A DNA stretch of 64,000 bases from Hippopus hippopus. Its lineage: Eukaryota > Mollusca > Bivalvia > Cardiida > Cardiidae. The DNA lies in the NCBI GenBank assembly GCA_946811185.2, contig OX328107.1:15341565-15405564 (forward strand), read 5' to 3'. Numbering within the stretch: position 1 is the first letter of the stretch; the number at the start of each line of letters is the position of its first letter. A program made the translations under genes and the position numbers. The notes under the pieces are model-generated. The model was not told where the DNA came from and did no database searches. It saw only the letters and a program-made list of their open reading frames with translations. Below, piece by piece: positions 1 to 11,928 of the stretch.

Positions 1-204
1 AAGAGATAACCCACAATTGTACAGTATTTCATTTTCATCCTTTCCGAAATCTGTTACAAACCATACCAAGGACAGCATAATTTATGATTTGGGTTTTTTT
101 CTGTGTTCAATTACTTTTTCGACATTACATGTATTTTGGTCATTTCAGGGTGGCAAGTAATCCTTTCCAGTATTTATTTTCTTTTCCCACTATGTTTTTA
201 AAGG

Positions 205-449
205 CCTTTCACCTCAGGACAAACAAAAGCTAATTTTAACTTGTCCAAATCAAAAGCATTTCGGTATACAACTAATTGAGGTTGGCTGAGATAGTGGGGT
301 TTGTCTTTAAAGGATTAGAAAACATTGTGGGAAATGGAGAAAATGCTGGTTGCCAGCATTTTCTTCATTTCCCAAAATGTTTTCAAAAGCCATCTCCTTC
401 AGTGTCATCAAAACTTGTCAAAACTCTGGTTTGTGAGCTATAGGGTTAA
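205..449. repeat. MITE-A copy (foldback element), left diverged
   Basis: Contains the family hairpin (AACATTGTGGGAAA... paired with ...TTTCCCAAAATGTT, around 321-385) and ends in AGGGTTAAG. It abuts the exon at 466. The 5' end is too diverged to place exactly. Confidence 0.6.
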
Positions 450-465
450 GATACACATAACTTAC

Positions 466-552
466 ATCTATACTGATCGTGGTAAACTGCTTCTGTAAGT
501 CCCTGGCAAACTCCAAGTTTTGCTCCACTTCTCCATACTTATTCACAGCAAC
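466..552 (-). CDS. internal exon, coiled-coil protein (possibly shootin-1-like)
   Basis: An 87-bp open stretch of 29 whole codons lies between a good acceptor (pyrimidine-rich tract then GACAG, just above 552) and a GTAAG donor below 466. The peptide reads VAVNKYGEVEQNLEFARDLQ followed by KQFTTISID, a charged heptad-type coiled coil. It resembles the segment of shootin-1 around its AVxxYxExxxNLExxxDLxK motif, but that match is from memory and weak. It is phase 0 at both ends and so compatible with the exon at 1834-1896, which would be upstream in the same gene. The rest of the gene lies outside the window or in unrecognised exons. Confidence 0.6.
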
Positions 553-1833
553 CTGTCATAAAATTTACAAAATTATCATAACTATTATCATTATGATGGT
601 TACTTGTTACTGGTTCCTTATGCAGCTTTCAATATTATCCAGTGATATCACCAAGACAGCTCACCAATTCATGTGTATCCTAGGTTTACCAGAACAAAAC
701 CAGGACTCTGAGGTGATTTGCTCACCAACATTCCCATATAAAACAGACACCTGAGTGAGGATCAACCCTGGGACCACCTTCAATCATAATGAATTCAGGT
801 TATTTCTTTACCAGATAAAAAAAATTGCAGACTTGTACAAACTGAACATGTGTTCAAAAAATACAAATCTAACATGACTCAAATGATTCAGTTTATGTTA
901 GAAAGGGTAGAAAACATTATCTGACAAAAAGGAGAAAATGCTGGTTATAACCATTTTTCCTTTTCCAACAATGTTTTCCTAAAGCCCAATCTCCTCTGGG
1001 TCTGTGAAACACAGTAGTTTGGTAAAGGGTTCAATATACAACTACAGGTGGAAATGATGAGGGATATGACAATGCCACAATGATGACTTCAAAAATGATT
1101 ACCAGCATTTTTTCTTCTCCCCACAATGTTTCAAAAGCCTTCTTTCTCAGGGTTGTTAGAGTCCAGATTCATTGTGTGGTGAAAGGTTTTAACCTTTGAC
1201 AAGAAATTCAATGTTCATGATTATTATCATTATTACTCGGATGTTGAATTGACAGATTGATTGGTTAATTGATTGACTGATGTTTTACTCCCTTCTTAAC
1301 ATTATTTAAGTCATATCACAGTGACAGACCACAATCATATATTTCCTGGGTTTCACGAATACTAGTCTACAGCTCTGAAGAGTCTTGCCCAAGTACACTC
1401 CCACAAAAACGCTATGTTTTTAGTGAGGCTCAAACCCTAGGCTTCCAGGTTACATCTCCTATGCATTACCCCTGCAGTTGAAAGTTTTAGGAAACATTGT
1501 GGTAACCTTCATTTTTGTTTAGATCTTAAACAACTCAAAGCATTTCCCAAACAACATGCGTCATGCCAAACAATGGAATGTTGTCTTAGACAGGATAGAA
1601 AAAAAAAATGTGGGAAAAGGAGAAAATCTTGATTACCAGCTTTTCTCCCTTTTCCACAGTTTTTTCTATCCTTTTAGGACAAATTTATACCTAGTTATTT
1701 GAACCACATTTAATTAGACGTCTGTATATGCTTTCAAGTTTGGCCAAATGCTTTCAATTTTAGCCAGTCTTAATTTTTATGTATGATTAAAGGCTCAGAA
1801 AATGATAAAAAGCTCTTGTAAATGGCTAGTTAC
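553..1833. repeat. intron filled with MITE-A copies and SINE remnants
   Basis: No coding exon seen. It holds MITE-A copies at about 805-1035 and 1060-1195, a core fragment at 1590-1690, and a reverse-oriented SINE-like body at about 1240-1490 that starts with ATTGATTGGTTAATTGATTG and contains TTTTACTCCCTTCTTAACAT. A second SINE-like stretch may lie at 640-775. Confidence 0.5.
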
Positions 1834-1896
1834 CTGTTGGTCTTTCTCCAGCTTTACTCCTTGATCTTGTTTTTCTTTGATGAGATCAAGCTTCAG
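1834..1896 (-). CDS. internal exon, coiled-coil protein
   Basis: A 63-bp exon of 21 whole codons has an acceptor TATTATTTTCAG above 1896 and a donor CAACAG/GTAACT at 1834. It encodes LKLDLIKEKQDQGVKLEKDQ plus Q, a lysine/glutamate-rich coiled-coil segment. Phase 0 on both sides matches the exon at 466-552, so the two probably belong to one minus-strand gene with a 1.3-kb MITE- and SINE-filled intron between them. No further exon is clear in the window. Confidence 0.55.
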
Positions 1897-2020
1897 CTGA
1901 AAATAATAGGAACAAATAGCACCAAGAATATACAGTAATGTTCCTTATTCAGGCTCCCTCTCTCATAAAGCCTTTACCACACAATCTAGAGTTTTAATGA
2001 TCCCGAGTTACAAGGCTCTC

Positions 2021-2217
2021 ACCTCTTTACCGCACAGTCATGAGTTTTAACAACCCTAAAAAAGAGGGCTCTTGAAAACATTGTGGAAAAAGAAGAAAAT
2101 GCTGGTTACCTTTCCTTTCTGATACAAATTGCATCACTTCAAGCACAAGTTATTTGTTGTCTGTAAGTGCTTTCAATTTGGACCAGTCTAGAAATTTTGT
2201 CATTTGGTAAAGAGTTA
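2021..2217. repeat. MITE-A copy
   Basis: Starts CTCTTTACCGCACAGTC, has the AAAACATTGTGG/GAAAATGCTGGTTACC core, and ends TCATTTGGTAAAGAGTTAA. The right half of the central hairpin is missing. Confidence 0.65.
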
Positions 2218-5200
2218 ATTACTTCAGATATCAAACTTCATTCAGGAACTGAGTTGCATTTGTGTCTCTGCAAGCAAGTATGGCATGAGCGGCTTCTGTC
2301 AGACAGTCAGGTACTAATGGTGTCGCCACTGCACAGATCCTACAGGCCTTTCAGGTATTACATTGACAGAGAAGATACACCCCCACTTTTTTCTTTTTTT
2401 CCCCTCATATAAGGTTAAAACAGTATTCTCACTAAGATTTTGAAAGTTGGATTTGTGGAATCCAACTCAGGAAAAAATTGGATTCCAAACTGAAAAACTG
2501 GCTTTCAGCCTGAAAAAGATGGATTCACATATAGTAAGGATGAATTTTTATATACAAGTAATAAACTGTAAATTTTGATTTACAAATTTAAATTTGTATT
2601 CCTATACCAAGTAAATGGACATGTAGCTCTCAATTGGTCCCTAGTCTCAATAATGAGATGTTTATGGTGCTTCTTTTCATATTTGGACATTTTACTGTGT
2701 ACTGCTCAGTCTCAAGTCCATCATGAATGTTACAGTAGCAAAGATAGAGCGCAGCACTGACTTTCCGTTTTGTCAGTTTAATTTGTAAAATGCAATTACC
2801 TTATAGTGACAAACAAGACCAAAGACAAATTATTAAACCTGTCATTACTTAAAGCTCTTGTAGAAGTCAATTATAAAACATAAATCTAAAAAAAAAAAAA
2901 AACCAAATTTTATCGTGTCTGGCAGCTATTTTGTATCTGTTTTCCGGAATGTAAACACCTTGAGAAACAGATGAAATAAACAGCTTTTCTTACATTTAGT
3001 GTTTAAATTGAAAATAATTATATTTCAAAGAAAGGATTACTGAATACTCAAGCAACAGGTATGTTCAAGATCTACTTTTGTGCACTATTTGTTGAATTAT
3101 GAGAGTTCAAACGTAAGCAAAATCTGTGTGGAGATTTCTATTTTTTTTTTCAGGATTGTCTCTGTACCCAGAGGCGACTGGTCAAAAGTTAAAATCGCCT
3201 AAGGGTACAGTTTAATATCTGTACTAACTTGGACCCAAGCATCTAATTTCTTGAGCCAAGAAAAAGTCTTGTCCGAATTTGAAAATCACTTGTCGCTAGC
3301 TCTCTGTTCATTTTTTTCACTTTCATACTAGTCTGATCACTACGCTGATCTGGAGCTTTCCTTTCAATCCCCAGGAATTTCTCTACTCTGAAATTTGTTC
3401 TTGCATGATATCAAGCATAGGTTCCATGTTTGAGAGATAATCCAGTAATTGTAAAAAGAGATATGATTTTTGTGCGACATTGCTGTTAGTTATTTGTTTT
3501 TACCCCAAAGATAGATTGAACAATTCATTGGAAAGTTGAAAGGTCATGGACAATACTCAATAATCTCACTAGTCACAACTTGACTGATTCCATAACTACA
3601 TCTAACTTGATCAATGGATCGCCCCAGATGCCAAATATCAGTTATCTATTACCATTGCTTTCCCTCAATGGCATCATTAGATGTTCACCGTCTTTCTTTA
3701 ATCGAGTATGTAGATCAATTACCCTCATTAATTAGTCTAAAATCCATTAGTTGATGCATAATTTGCAAGTGTCAAACAATATGCCAGGCAATAAGGGTAT
3801 TAGCTTCTTGTCATCCACAGTTTTCTGGGTACTGGGCAGGTGATAAAGAATGACACATCCTAATTTGTTGTTAGTCTCCTACAAAGCCATGTCTACCTCT
3901 TCGACTACCTGACTTTAGTTATTACCTGTGTATTGGATTTTTCGCATTGTTAAACACCTCTTAAACAATCATTCGATAAACAAATCAAGTAGAGCAGCTG
4001 ATTAGGGATGCGTGCTCTGAAAAACTTTTTGTCCAGTGGAATCCTTTAAGATTTTTTGTTGTCCAACTGGAAAAGTTGTCATCTCAGATGACAGTATTGG
4101 CACTTCCGAGAACTCTGTAAAACGTACTTGAAGTAAAAGTTACAAAAAGACTGTCAGATTAGTTTAACAGTTGTAATCTGTTAGTAATGTCCCTTGTCAC
4201 AGCACTGAAAAAACAAATGTCATCCAACAGTTTACTTTCTTAAATAAGTCACTCTGTGGTTATCAAGGATAACTTTATACAGGTATATATTGGCGTCATG
4301 CAGTGTATTAGGGTGTTGCTGGGTAAATAGACCGACCCATCCAACTGCCAATTGCATTTTCTTCATTGCTTCCATAACCTAACATTTTTTTAGCCTAATT
4401 TCAACACTCTTCTCTTAAGGCATCAAATGCAAAGATCAGAAGAAATCTTCACTCTTGAGGGACTCTTGTAATTTGTAAACAGAACTTCCTTGGTTACTAT
4501 ACAAGCTAGGACAAGTAGGATTGTCCTCTCTGATTCAACTCCTAAATGACTATCATCGTCATTGTCTTTGGTATGAATCTGTTCATAACTCATAAATATT
4601 AAATAAAGTCAAAATAACCTTCCTTTACAACAACGATTTAGTCTGAATCAATAACCTTATCAGAGTTTCAAAACGAAACCAGACAACGAACAAAGAGGAA
4701 ATTATGACTGTTTTTTGCGTTTCGACAGATCGAACAATCCTTCGCAAATACCGATGTGAATCAAAGTTTCCTCACTTTTCTCTTTTCCAAGTTTCGGACC
4801 TTCTTGTCAAGGATAAGAAGTACCCTTTTAAGAGGGTCTAACCCCTCATTTGCGGGTGTATTCTCAACTTTTGTAGAGGCAGAGGGCATTCTTCAACAGC
4901 AACAAACAGCATTAGACTTCACGTGGTTCCGAAAATAGCCGAATACCCTATTCCCAAGTTTCAGTTCTACAGCTGTGATCTCTAGAGTGAGAAGGCCTTT
5001 ATGTAAAATAGTAAATGATTTGGACAGAAAATATAATTAAGATTTTATCCATATTACACATAGGTCATTGCTGGGGCTAGTGAATAGATTTTGAGCGAAT
5101 TTAATTGCGAATTCCTATTTTCCGGATACCTGAGCTTCAGGTATCGATAAAATTTTCCGACTAAAGGGACATAACTGAAAAAGTCGACTGATAATCAAAG

Positions 5201-6594
5201 TACTTCAGATACTTACTAATTAGACGAATTAATCCTATAGTTACTCATGTCACAACGCGGTGCCTGAGGAATTTTAGCTTTAGAAAGCATCGTTGGAAAA
5301 GGAGCAAATGCTGGTACCATATACTGCAGCTGTATCAGGAGTAGTGACCAATCTGTAACCTGGTCGGTGAATACGGCCCGTATTTTATCAACTAGAGCCA
5401 ACTTTACATCATTCTCAGACAAACGCTCAAAAGTTCTCTAAATTTTAAAGTAACGCAAATTCTGCTAGTTTAGCCAATCTAACTCTAGAAAATGACTAAG
5501 ACTTAAAGGTGGCCCTTCAGATTTTGGGACGAAAATTTTTTTCAAAAATACAAAAAAATCATCCTTTTACTCCCAAAGCCTTTTAATTTTCATTCATAAA
5601 ACCCCAGTAGTCGAAAACCATCCGACAACAAGAGAAATTAGAGATTTACTACGGCCTAGATCGACACCGACGGGAAACACGTTCTATTTTTACATGAGCA
5701 ACTCGCTCATTTACATACCGGAAATACACAGACAAATCTTGAAACATAGCGTCCGAAGAAGACATTGTGGAAAATAATCACATGTTTGTTATGTTATGGA
5801 ATTTAAGCGTCATTAGTCACGTGCCAGTCACTTGACATTCCCACAATGCTTTTTTGATTTCTGGCGCGAAATCTAAAAATACCTTAAGAGGCTACGTAGC
5901 CTTTTCTTTTAAGGGAACACCATCAAAAAAAAATTTTTCTTTTTGTAATTTTATGATTCTTAATCATTGATGAGTTGTATTGTTTTTTCATATAAATTTC
6001 AGTGATAAATATATTTTTTAATTTGGTGAGATGTGAAAAATCTAAATACCCACCTTTAAGACATTGAGAACTGAGCCTCGGTGAATACGGACCCTGGTGT
6101 ATTAGGCTTTTAGGCCCTACCAGATTTTGGCGGGGGGTGGGGGGGATGGTCCCTGGCCCCTCCACTTCTCACCCTTTTCTCCTGAGACAAGAGACAAGGT
6201 TTTATTCCGTAAACCCGATATTCTTCCTCAGCTATTGTCGGCAAATTCCTTTAACCCTTGAACTTACTAAATAAGTCAAATAAAAATTTCAATCCGAGAG
6301 TAAAACCCAGAAAAATGTTATTTAAAGCTTACTTTTTAGAGAAAAATATCTCCATATCGGACAGTGTAGATCCAAGCGCAGACTGTACGTTCTGTGCAGG
6401 GGTTAATAGTAAAGACTGATGTCCCTCGGTAAACATGTCTGGATAGTTCTGTATGCTCGCCCATGGCAATATTAACAAATCCTTTTCCCATTTCTAAAAC
6501 ATTGCCAAGAAAGGCGTTTGACATCTGCCAGAAACAGTGTACAAAAGTGTAAAAAGCGTTAGAAAATACGGGGAAATATAAAAAATTCATCTAT
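2218..6594. other. no gene recognised
   Basis: AT-rich unique-looking DNA. I see no supported exon. Short open frames here (for example 4756-4938 plus and 5216-5422 minus) have no recognisable domain. A MITE-A core fragment is visible near 5285-5320, and a poly-A run at about 2889-2900. Confidence 0.4.
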
Positions 6595-8103
6595 AGATAT
6601 CAAGGGCGGATCCAGGATTTTTTTCCTGTGGGGGGTCCGGAAAAATAAATCGAATTGATCATTACATATTCAAATTTGCTACTTCATAAAATGTTTGTAT
6701 TTTCTGTCAGTGTTTATACAAGTATAAAATACTCGCACCCAAAAGAAACTGCGCCCTTTAAGTTTGGATATCTATAGTGATATCGGTCGTAGACATTTCA
6801 TTTTTGTACCATGTTAAGCACGTGGACGTATCACTTTTTCAAACACTGGACACATCCGGTCAGTATTGGGTTAAACCACAGGCCTTTGAAGCTCTATTGG
6901 TCTATCACGGAACACTAAAATTGTCCTTGGTCGGTCATCGAACACTCATAGCACATTGGCGCATCGCTTGTATATCACGGAATATATACTCAAATTTTCA
7001 TTAACACCGTAATAGCACATTGGCGACTCCCTCAATATCCTATATATAGTAACCAAAGCTTGTCTTACTATATACGATACAGAGGGAATCCCAAATGCGC
7101 TATTTATAGTAACAGTGTCCGATAATGAGAATTTCTTTATCCCTTCATAGACAAATGGAGTTTCAGAGGCCTACGGTTAAACGTTACGTAACGCCCCAAA
7201 ACAGGCAAATCACCAGATATGCCCGTTCAAGTCCATATCAAATGCGAAATCGGTCTGGTGAACTCTCATTTCTTTCTTGCGAATCCAAGGAATAAGAAAA
7301 ACACACAGTGATTACAGAAAAATCAAAACTCGCATTGCCAAGACTATCTGAACGCCACCAAATTGAGGCGTTGATAATGCTCAATAGATCGAAGCGACTC
7401 TATTGATCAAATTGTGCGGGCCTTTAATTGCCACGAAAACAATATCAATAATCTGCAAGTAAGGTTCCAGCAAACAGGCGCATTCCAGATTTGCCTCGAA
7501 ACGGCCGGCCTCGCGTTACTGACGCCAGATTAGACCGCCACTTGGAACTTACGCACACCAGACGTCGATTCCAAGCGGCTACCGTTACAAGCAGGGACAC
7601 CGTTTTGAGGCGTCTTCGTCAATGTGGTCGGCCCATCAGACCACGACGGCCTTACGTCGGAAGCTAGCCTGGGTTCCCGTCCGTTTTTTTTTTTCTCTAT
7701 CATTTGGATGTTACAATTTCAAAAATGACGGCCTGGAACATTCGAAAACCGATCGCAGCGACATCTACTTTGTTCCATCTCTCAGTGGGGTAAAGTAGAT
7801 GTCGATGCAATCGGTTTTCGAACGTAAATTACTGAATAGACACCGACATTCCAATAACCGCTGTTTGATTACTTTCTGTTTGTGAGCCATCTTTATAAAA
7901 TATTGAGAACAGAATTTCAAACTGGTTATTCACAATGACGTTGGGGGATAGTTTATCAATGATAAGGGTTATTGAAGGTCGTGATGTATTTTTGATGGCA
8001 CCGACCGGTTCGAGAAAGTCACCTGTATATGATATCAACCTGAAAACTTTACTCCTATCAGCGACACCCATCAATACATAGTACTAGACTGAGAGTAACT
8101 GTC

Positions 8104-8295
8104 AATGGCAACAGTGACGACTCAGAACATTTTTTCAAAGAGAATGGGTGCTTTTCAATTCCAATGGTCAAAGGCTTTGGCAAAAAGTCTTTTTCCTATA
8201 GAGGGATTTTGCTCTGGAATGAACTGCCCCAACAAATCAGGGATACCGAAAGCTTTCTTGTTTTTAAAGCCAGCTTAAAATGTTACTTGTTGTAA
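8104..8295 (+). pseudogene. 3' end of a non-LTR retrotransposon RT ORF
   Basis: The plus-strand frame ending at the TAA 8293-8295 reads ...FSYRGILLWNELPQQIRDT... then KASLKCYLL. This is the characteristic C-terminus of CR1/Jockey-type LINE reverse transcriptase ORFs (F-x-Y/F-RG-x-x-LWN-x-LP). It is followed by a short 3' UTR containing ACCACAATGGAAATAAGGG and then a (TG)n tract. It is a dead 5'-truncated copy sitting within the 1248-bp element. Confidence 0.7.
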
Positions 8296-8481
8296 TGCGT
8301 CTTTATTCGAAAATTGCCATTTACTGTGATAAGTCATATTTCAAATAGTCGTAAGTTGCGATAAATCATTTTTAGTTATCTGTGATTTTGTCAATTATGA
8401 GGCATGTCCTCCTACGTCACACTTTTTTTATTTTTATTTATTATTATTTTAAGGACCACAATGGAAATAAGGGATTTATAA

Positions 8482-8482
<1 letters not shown>

Positions 8483-8540
<58 letters not shown>
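8483..8540. repeat. (TG)n microsatellite
   Basis: About 58 bp of TG dinucleotides with one TATG interruption, directly after the LINE 3' UTR. It probably grew from the LINE tail. Confidence 0.95.
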
Positions 8541-8541
<1 letters not shown>

Positions 8542-9360
8542 ATCCTTTGTATTTAAATATAGTTTGTCATAATTTCATTATCATGTCCATTTAACATCAT
8601 GTATAGTGCTTTATGATGTCAAATATTTTTATACAGAAATTAATCTGATCTAAATGTAGCCCGTTGTGTTTGAATCGGTTTTAAAGGCGCGAATCCGTCG
8701 TTTTCAACAATGTGACGTCAAGCAAAAAACAAGTCTTTAATTACATTATAGATCTGCACAATTCATAGTCATGGGGAGACCCTCGAATGTCCCCAGGCGG
8801 TAATAATAACGAAAGCGATAAACAGATGGCTGCCAAAGATCTTCAGCAGACCGCGATTAAGAGAGTGTGATACGGAGTAATTAAGAAATTAGTACCGCCT
8901 GGACCCAGGCTAGTCGGAAGCATACTCACTCTACGTCATCGCAATGCTCGTCTGAACTGGACACGGCAACAGTTCCGTTGGCGAAGGCGTCAGTGGAATG
9001 GAAATGTTTTCTCTAACGAAACCAGGTTTAACCTTAGTTACCACTATGGTAGAGTGCGAGTGTTTAGAAGGAGAGACAAGCGATTTGCGAACGCGTGCGT
9101 TGTTGAAAGAAACGGGTTTGGCGGGAGCAGCGTGATTGGGTGGGGTGGGATAAAGGGAAATAGGAAAACCGACCTGGAATTGTGAATAGCATTCTCAATG
9201 CTGCTGGGTACATGAATAGGGTGTTAAGACCTGCAGCTGTTCCATTCATCCGCCAGCATGCTCCTGCCACATAGATGCATGACAATGCGCTTCCGCATCC
9301 GGCTCGCATTACGAGACAATATCCAAATGCAAATGGTGTTAATGTCTTGCCTTAGCCTGC

Positions 9361-10035
9361 GGTTTCCCCAGACCTAAGTCTCATTAACATACGTCTATAC
9401 AAATCGCTATTAAAAAAAAAGTTATACCACATTGTAGGAAATTACATAAGCTAAAGTTTGGTTCCAAACTTATATACTTTCATTCATGGATCCCTGTGAA
9501 AATAGTCTTAAATTCTATACACAGTTTCTTTGCGTTTGAGTATAGTATACCTGCGAACTGTAGATCTATTACTAGAAAAGCTATGCAAAGAAATGTTCTT
9601 TGAATATTTTATATAACGCATGTGTGCATACATTCATACTTGGTCAAAATTTCAGGCAGACAGCGTTTACTTTGAAATTTCTAGGGGGAGGGGGTCTGGA
9701 CCCCTCTGAACCCCCGCTGGATCTGCTCATGGATATAGTCTATAGATCTAAAAGAATTTCACTGCTTTGCTTAAAAGAAAAAAAGTCCGCGTACACTCTC
9801 CATTAAGAGTGACCACGGATTTAATTCAACCACGTACAACATTCACTCACAGTGTTCAAAATGATAGCGTCGAGATTTCGCAAGGCCGCTGATAAACGTC
9901 ACTTACGATAACATTTCACAACCTGAATGTAACCCCTGGTAAACTTACAGGTATTTAAACGAGACTGTTTTCATTTGTACCCCCGTTTTCTTTCGAAAGA
10001 CTAGAATTCTGCAGGCGTTCAAACAAGAGAGGACC
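9361..10035 (+). promoter_or_regulatory. P450 5' flank with possible TATA box
   Basis: No exon seen. Around 9640-9730 a GC-rich repeat fragment (GGGGGAGGGGGTCTGGACCC) is present, related to one near 6600. A TATTTAAA motif near 9952, about 80 bp before the P450 ATG, could be a TATA element. This is motif recognition only. Confidence 0.3.
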
Positions 10036-11583
10036 ATGTACATATTTGGGATAATATATGTGCCATACATTTTGCTGTGGGTTGTAAGTGTATGTCTTGT
10101 GTTGTTTGCCTACACAACGTACAAGCAGAGATTCTTTCGAAGACTAGGAATTCATGGACCACGTCCGACACCGTTCTTTGGCGACCTTGGCAATCTTAAA
10201 AAGGAGGGAATGTTTCAACGTGATAAATGGCTTGCTGTAGAGTATGGAGGCATGGCAGGGACATTTTACGGAAACGCCCCGTCATTGGTAATCGCAGATG
10301 CTGAAATTATCGGTGACGTTTGTGTGAAACAGTTCTCGAAATTCTATGAAAGAGCAGAGATAATCCGTATTCCAGATCGATGGCGACTGTCGCTGAACAA
10401 CGCCCGTGGAACGCTATGGAAATTTCTAAGAACTGTTCTTACTCCGACATTCAGTACCGGTAAAATCCGGAGCATGCAGCCTGTCCTCGGACGATGTTTG
10501 GATGAGTTCGCAGAAATACTGAATGAGAAAGCTAATTCTCAAGAAAACGAGGTCGACGTTCTCAAGCTGTTTAGTGCCCTGACAATGGATGTGATATGTA
10601 GTACTGCCTTCGGAATAGAAATAAACTCACAGAAAAACCCAGACGACATCTTTGTTAAGCACGCCTCGAAAATCCTCGGGAACACTTTATACGACCCTCT
10701 TATATTCTTAAATCTGTTATTTCCCGACTTCAGGGAAATAATTATGTTTTTTGGGAAAGATTACACCGATCAAGACGCTATGGATTTTCTAACAAAGGCT
10801 GTTACCATGGCAATTGACGAAAGACGAAACAGCAAGGAACATGGGCGTTATAGTGATCTGTTGAAGTTGATGCTTGACACACGAATGGGAGAAATCGACC
10901 CTGAACTGCAGTACGAGCCCGACGATAAACTCTCATTCGAAGGTTACAAAAATAGAGGTATGACTGATTCTGAAATAGTTATGAACTCTATTATTTTTCT
11001 TGCAGCTGGTTATGATACCACCTCGATAGCTTTGTCTTGGGTAGCATATTGCCTAGCAACGAATCCCGAATGTCAGACCAGGTTGATAGAAGAGATTGAT
11101 GAAGAAGTAGGACCTGCAGGAACTCATCCAAATTATGACAAGCTAATGAAGCTTGAGTATCTAGACATGGTTGTATCGGAAACATTGAGAATGTATGCAC
11201 CGGCAGCAAGGTTCAACAGGGAAGCAGCATGTGACGTCACCATAAAGGGCTTCAGAGTACCCAAAGGAACAGACATCACGATGACAATTCACGGTGTGCA
11301 CTACAACCCTAGATACTGGTCCGATCCAGAAAAGTTCATTCCGGATAGATTTTCACCAGAAAATAGAAAGAACATTGTTCCATATTCATATATACCTTTT
11401 GGGGCTGGGCCCAAAAACTGTATAGGTCAAAAATTAGCGCTGGCGGAAATCAAATTCGCAACGGTACTCTTTCTACAACACGTTCAAGTCGTGCCATCGG
11501 ATGATCTACAGGGGCCTCCCAAAACAAGCCAGCTTCTCAAACCTGAGAATATGATTTTGAGAATTATACCGAGACTATCGTAG
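10036..11583 (+). CDS. cytochrome P450, clan 3 type, intronless
   Basis: A 515-residue monooxygenase of the usual microsomal length, expected to be ER-anchored. Residues about 5-28 form a hydrophobic membrane anchor, followed by a basic patch and a proline-rich hinge (GPRPTPFFGD). The I-helix oxygen-activation motif AGYDTT is at 324-329, the K-helix ETLR at 382-385, PDRF (PERF position) at 436-439, and the haem loop FGAGPKNCIG at 455-464 with the thiolate ligand Cys462. Overall spacing and the G-x-x-NCIG loop resemble CYP3A/CYP5-type enzymes, so clan 3 is inferred; the substrate is unknown. The consensus Arg of the haem loop is Lys460. The start at ATG 10036 has an upstream ACC and places the anchor at the N-terminus. 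The whole ORF is in one exon, which could mean a retrocopy or a naturally intron-poor lineage. Confidence 0.93.
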   Translation: MYIFGIIYVPYILLWVVSVCLVLFAYTTYKQRFFRRLGIHGPRPTPFFGDLGNLKKEGMFQRDKWLAVEYGGMAGTFYGNAPSLVIADAEIIGDVCVKQFSKFYERAEIIRIPDRWRLSLNNARGTLWKFLRTVLTPTFSTGKIRSMQPVLGRCLDEFAEILNEKANSQENEVDVLKLFSALTMDVICSTAFGIEINSQKNPDDIFVKHASKILGNTLYDPLIFLNLLFPDFREIIMFFGKDYTDQDAMDFLTKAVTMAIDERRNSKEHGRYSDLLKLMLDTRMGEIDPELQYEPDDKLSFEGYKNRGMTDSEIVMNSIIFLAAGYDTTSIALSWVAYCLATNPECQTRLIEEIDEEVGPAGTHPNYDKLMKLEYLDMVVSETLRMYAPAARFNREAACDVTIKGFRVPKGTDITMTIHGVHYNPRYWSDPEKFIPDRFSPENRKNIVPYSYIPFGAGPKNCIGQKLALAEIKFATVLFLQHVQVVPSDDLQGPPKTSQLLKPENMILRIIPRLS

Positions 11584-11915
11584 ATATGTTACTTCGGTAG
11601 TTTGAATGTTGTTTAACATTTAACACAAAACAATCTAACATCTATACGACTCTGAAGAAAACATTGGAAAATATTGAAAGAAAAGTCCTAACCCAGCATT
11701 TTCTCCTTTTACCAGCAAGTTTTCTGTCGTTTTATATGGTGACAATTCTCATCGTTTTATACATACATATTTAATTTGTCGTCTGCAAATAATTCAAATT
11801 TACATAAGTTTACCATTTTGATCAAAGCCGTTTACATCTGCTTAGCTATGAGAAAACCATGAAATCAAAGCTTAATTGAAAGTTAATGAACACCAATAGA
11901 TCTACATATTTGTTT
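11584..11915. other. P450 3' flank with diverged MITE-A
   Basis: About 11640-11830 matches a worn MITE-A copy (GACTCTGAAGAAAACATTGG, CAGCATTTTCTCCTTTTACC, TTGTCGTCTGCAAATAATTC). No clear AATAAA is seen in the first 200 bp after the stop. Confidence 0.45.
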
Positions 11916-11928
11916 ATTATGACTTGTA

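Larger units (their letters stand above)
7665..8912. mobile_element. non-autonomous DNA transposon with 9-bp target duplication
   Basis: The element starts TAGCCTGGGTTCC and ends GGACCCAGGCTA, an inverted pair of about 12 bp. It is flanked on both sides by GTCGGAAGC (7656-7664 and 8913-8921). Removing one copy restores the reading of the host Tc1 transposase across the junction. A 9-bp duplication fits Mutator-like elements best, though the family is not proven. It encodes no transposase. Inside are a long hairpin (about 7740-7825), a LINE 3' fragment and a TG microsatellite. Confidence 0.75.
7320..9360 (+). pseudogene. decayed Tc1-like transposase, split by an insertion
   Basis: Two pieces of a Tc1/mariner-superfamily transposase lie on the plus strand. 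The first (about 7320-7664) carries the N-terminal helix-turn-helix end, with recognisable stretches such as DLPRNGRPRVTDARLDRHLE and RRLRQCGRPIRPRRPYVGS, and has in-frame stops upstream of them. The second (8913-about 9360) continues with SILTLRHRNARLNWTRQQ, NETRFNL and FGGSSVIGWGGI, the standard region around the second catalytic Asp. It then degenerates with further stops and shifts. The gap between them is exactly a 1248-bp insertion with a 9-bp target duplication, so the transposase was contiguous before that event. No functional protein can come from it. Confidence 0.8.

Noticed and set aside
479..754. 91-residue plus-strand frame
   Set aside because: It begins at GTG and lies antisense to a well-bordered exon at 466-552.
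7829..8074. 81-residue minus-strand frame
   Set aside because: Inside the non-autonomous 9-bp-duplication element, no recognised domain; possibly a captured exon scrap, but nothing supports it.
8382..8594. Open frame rich in VCVCVC
   Set aside because: It translates the (TG)n microsatellite.
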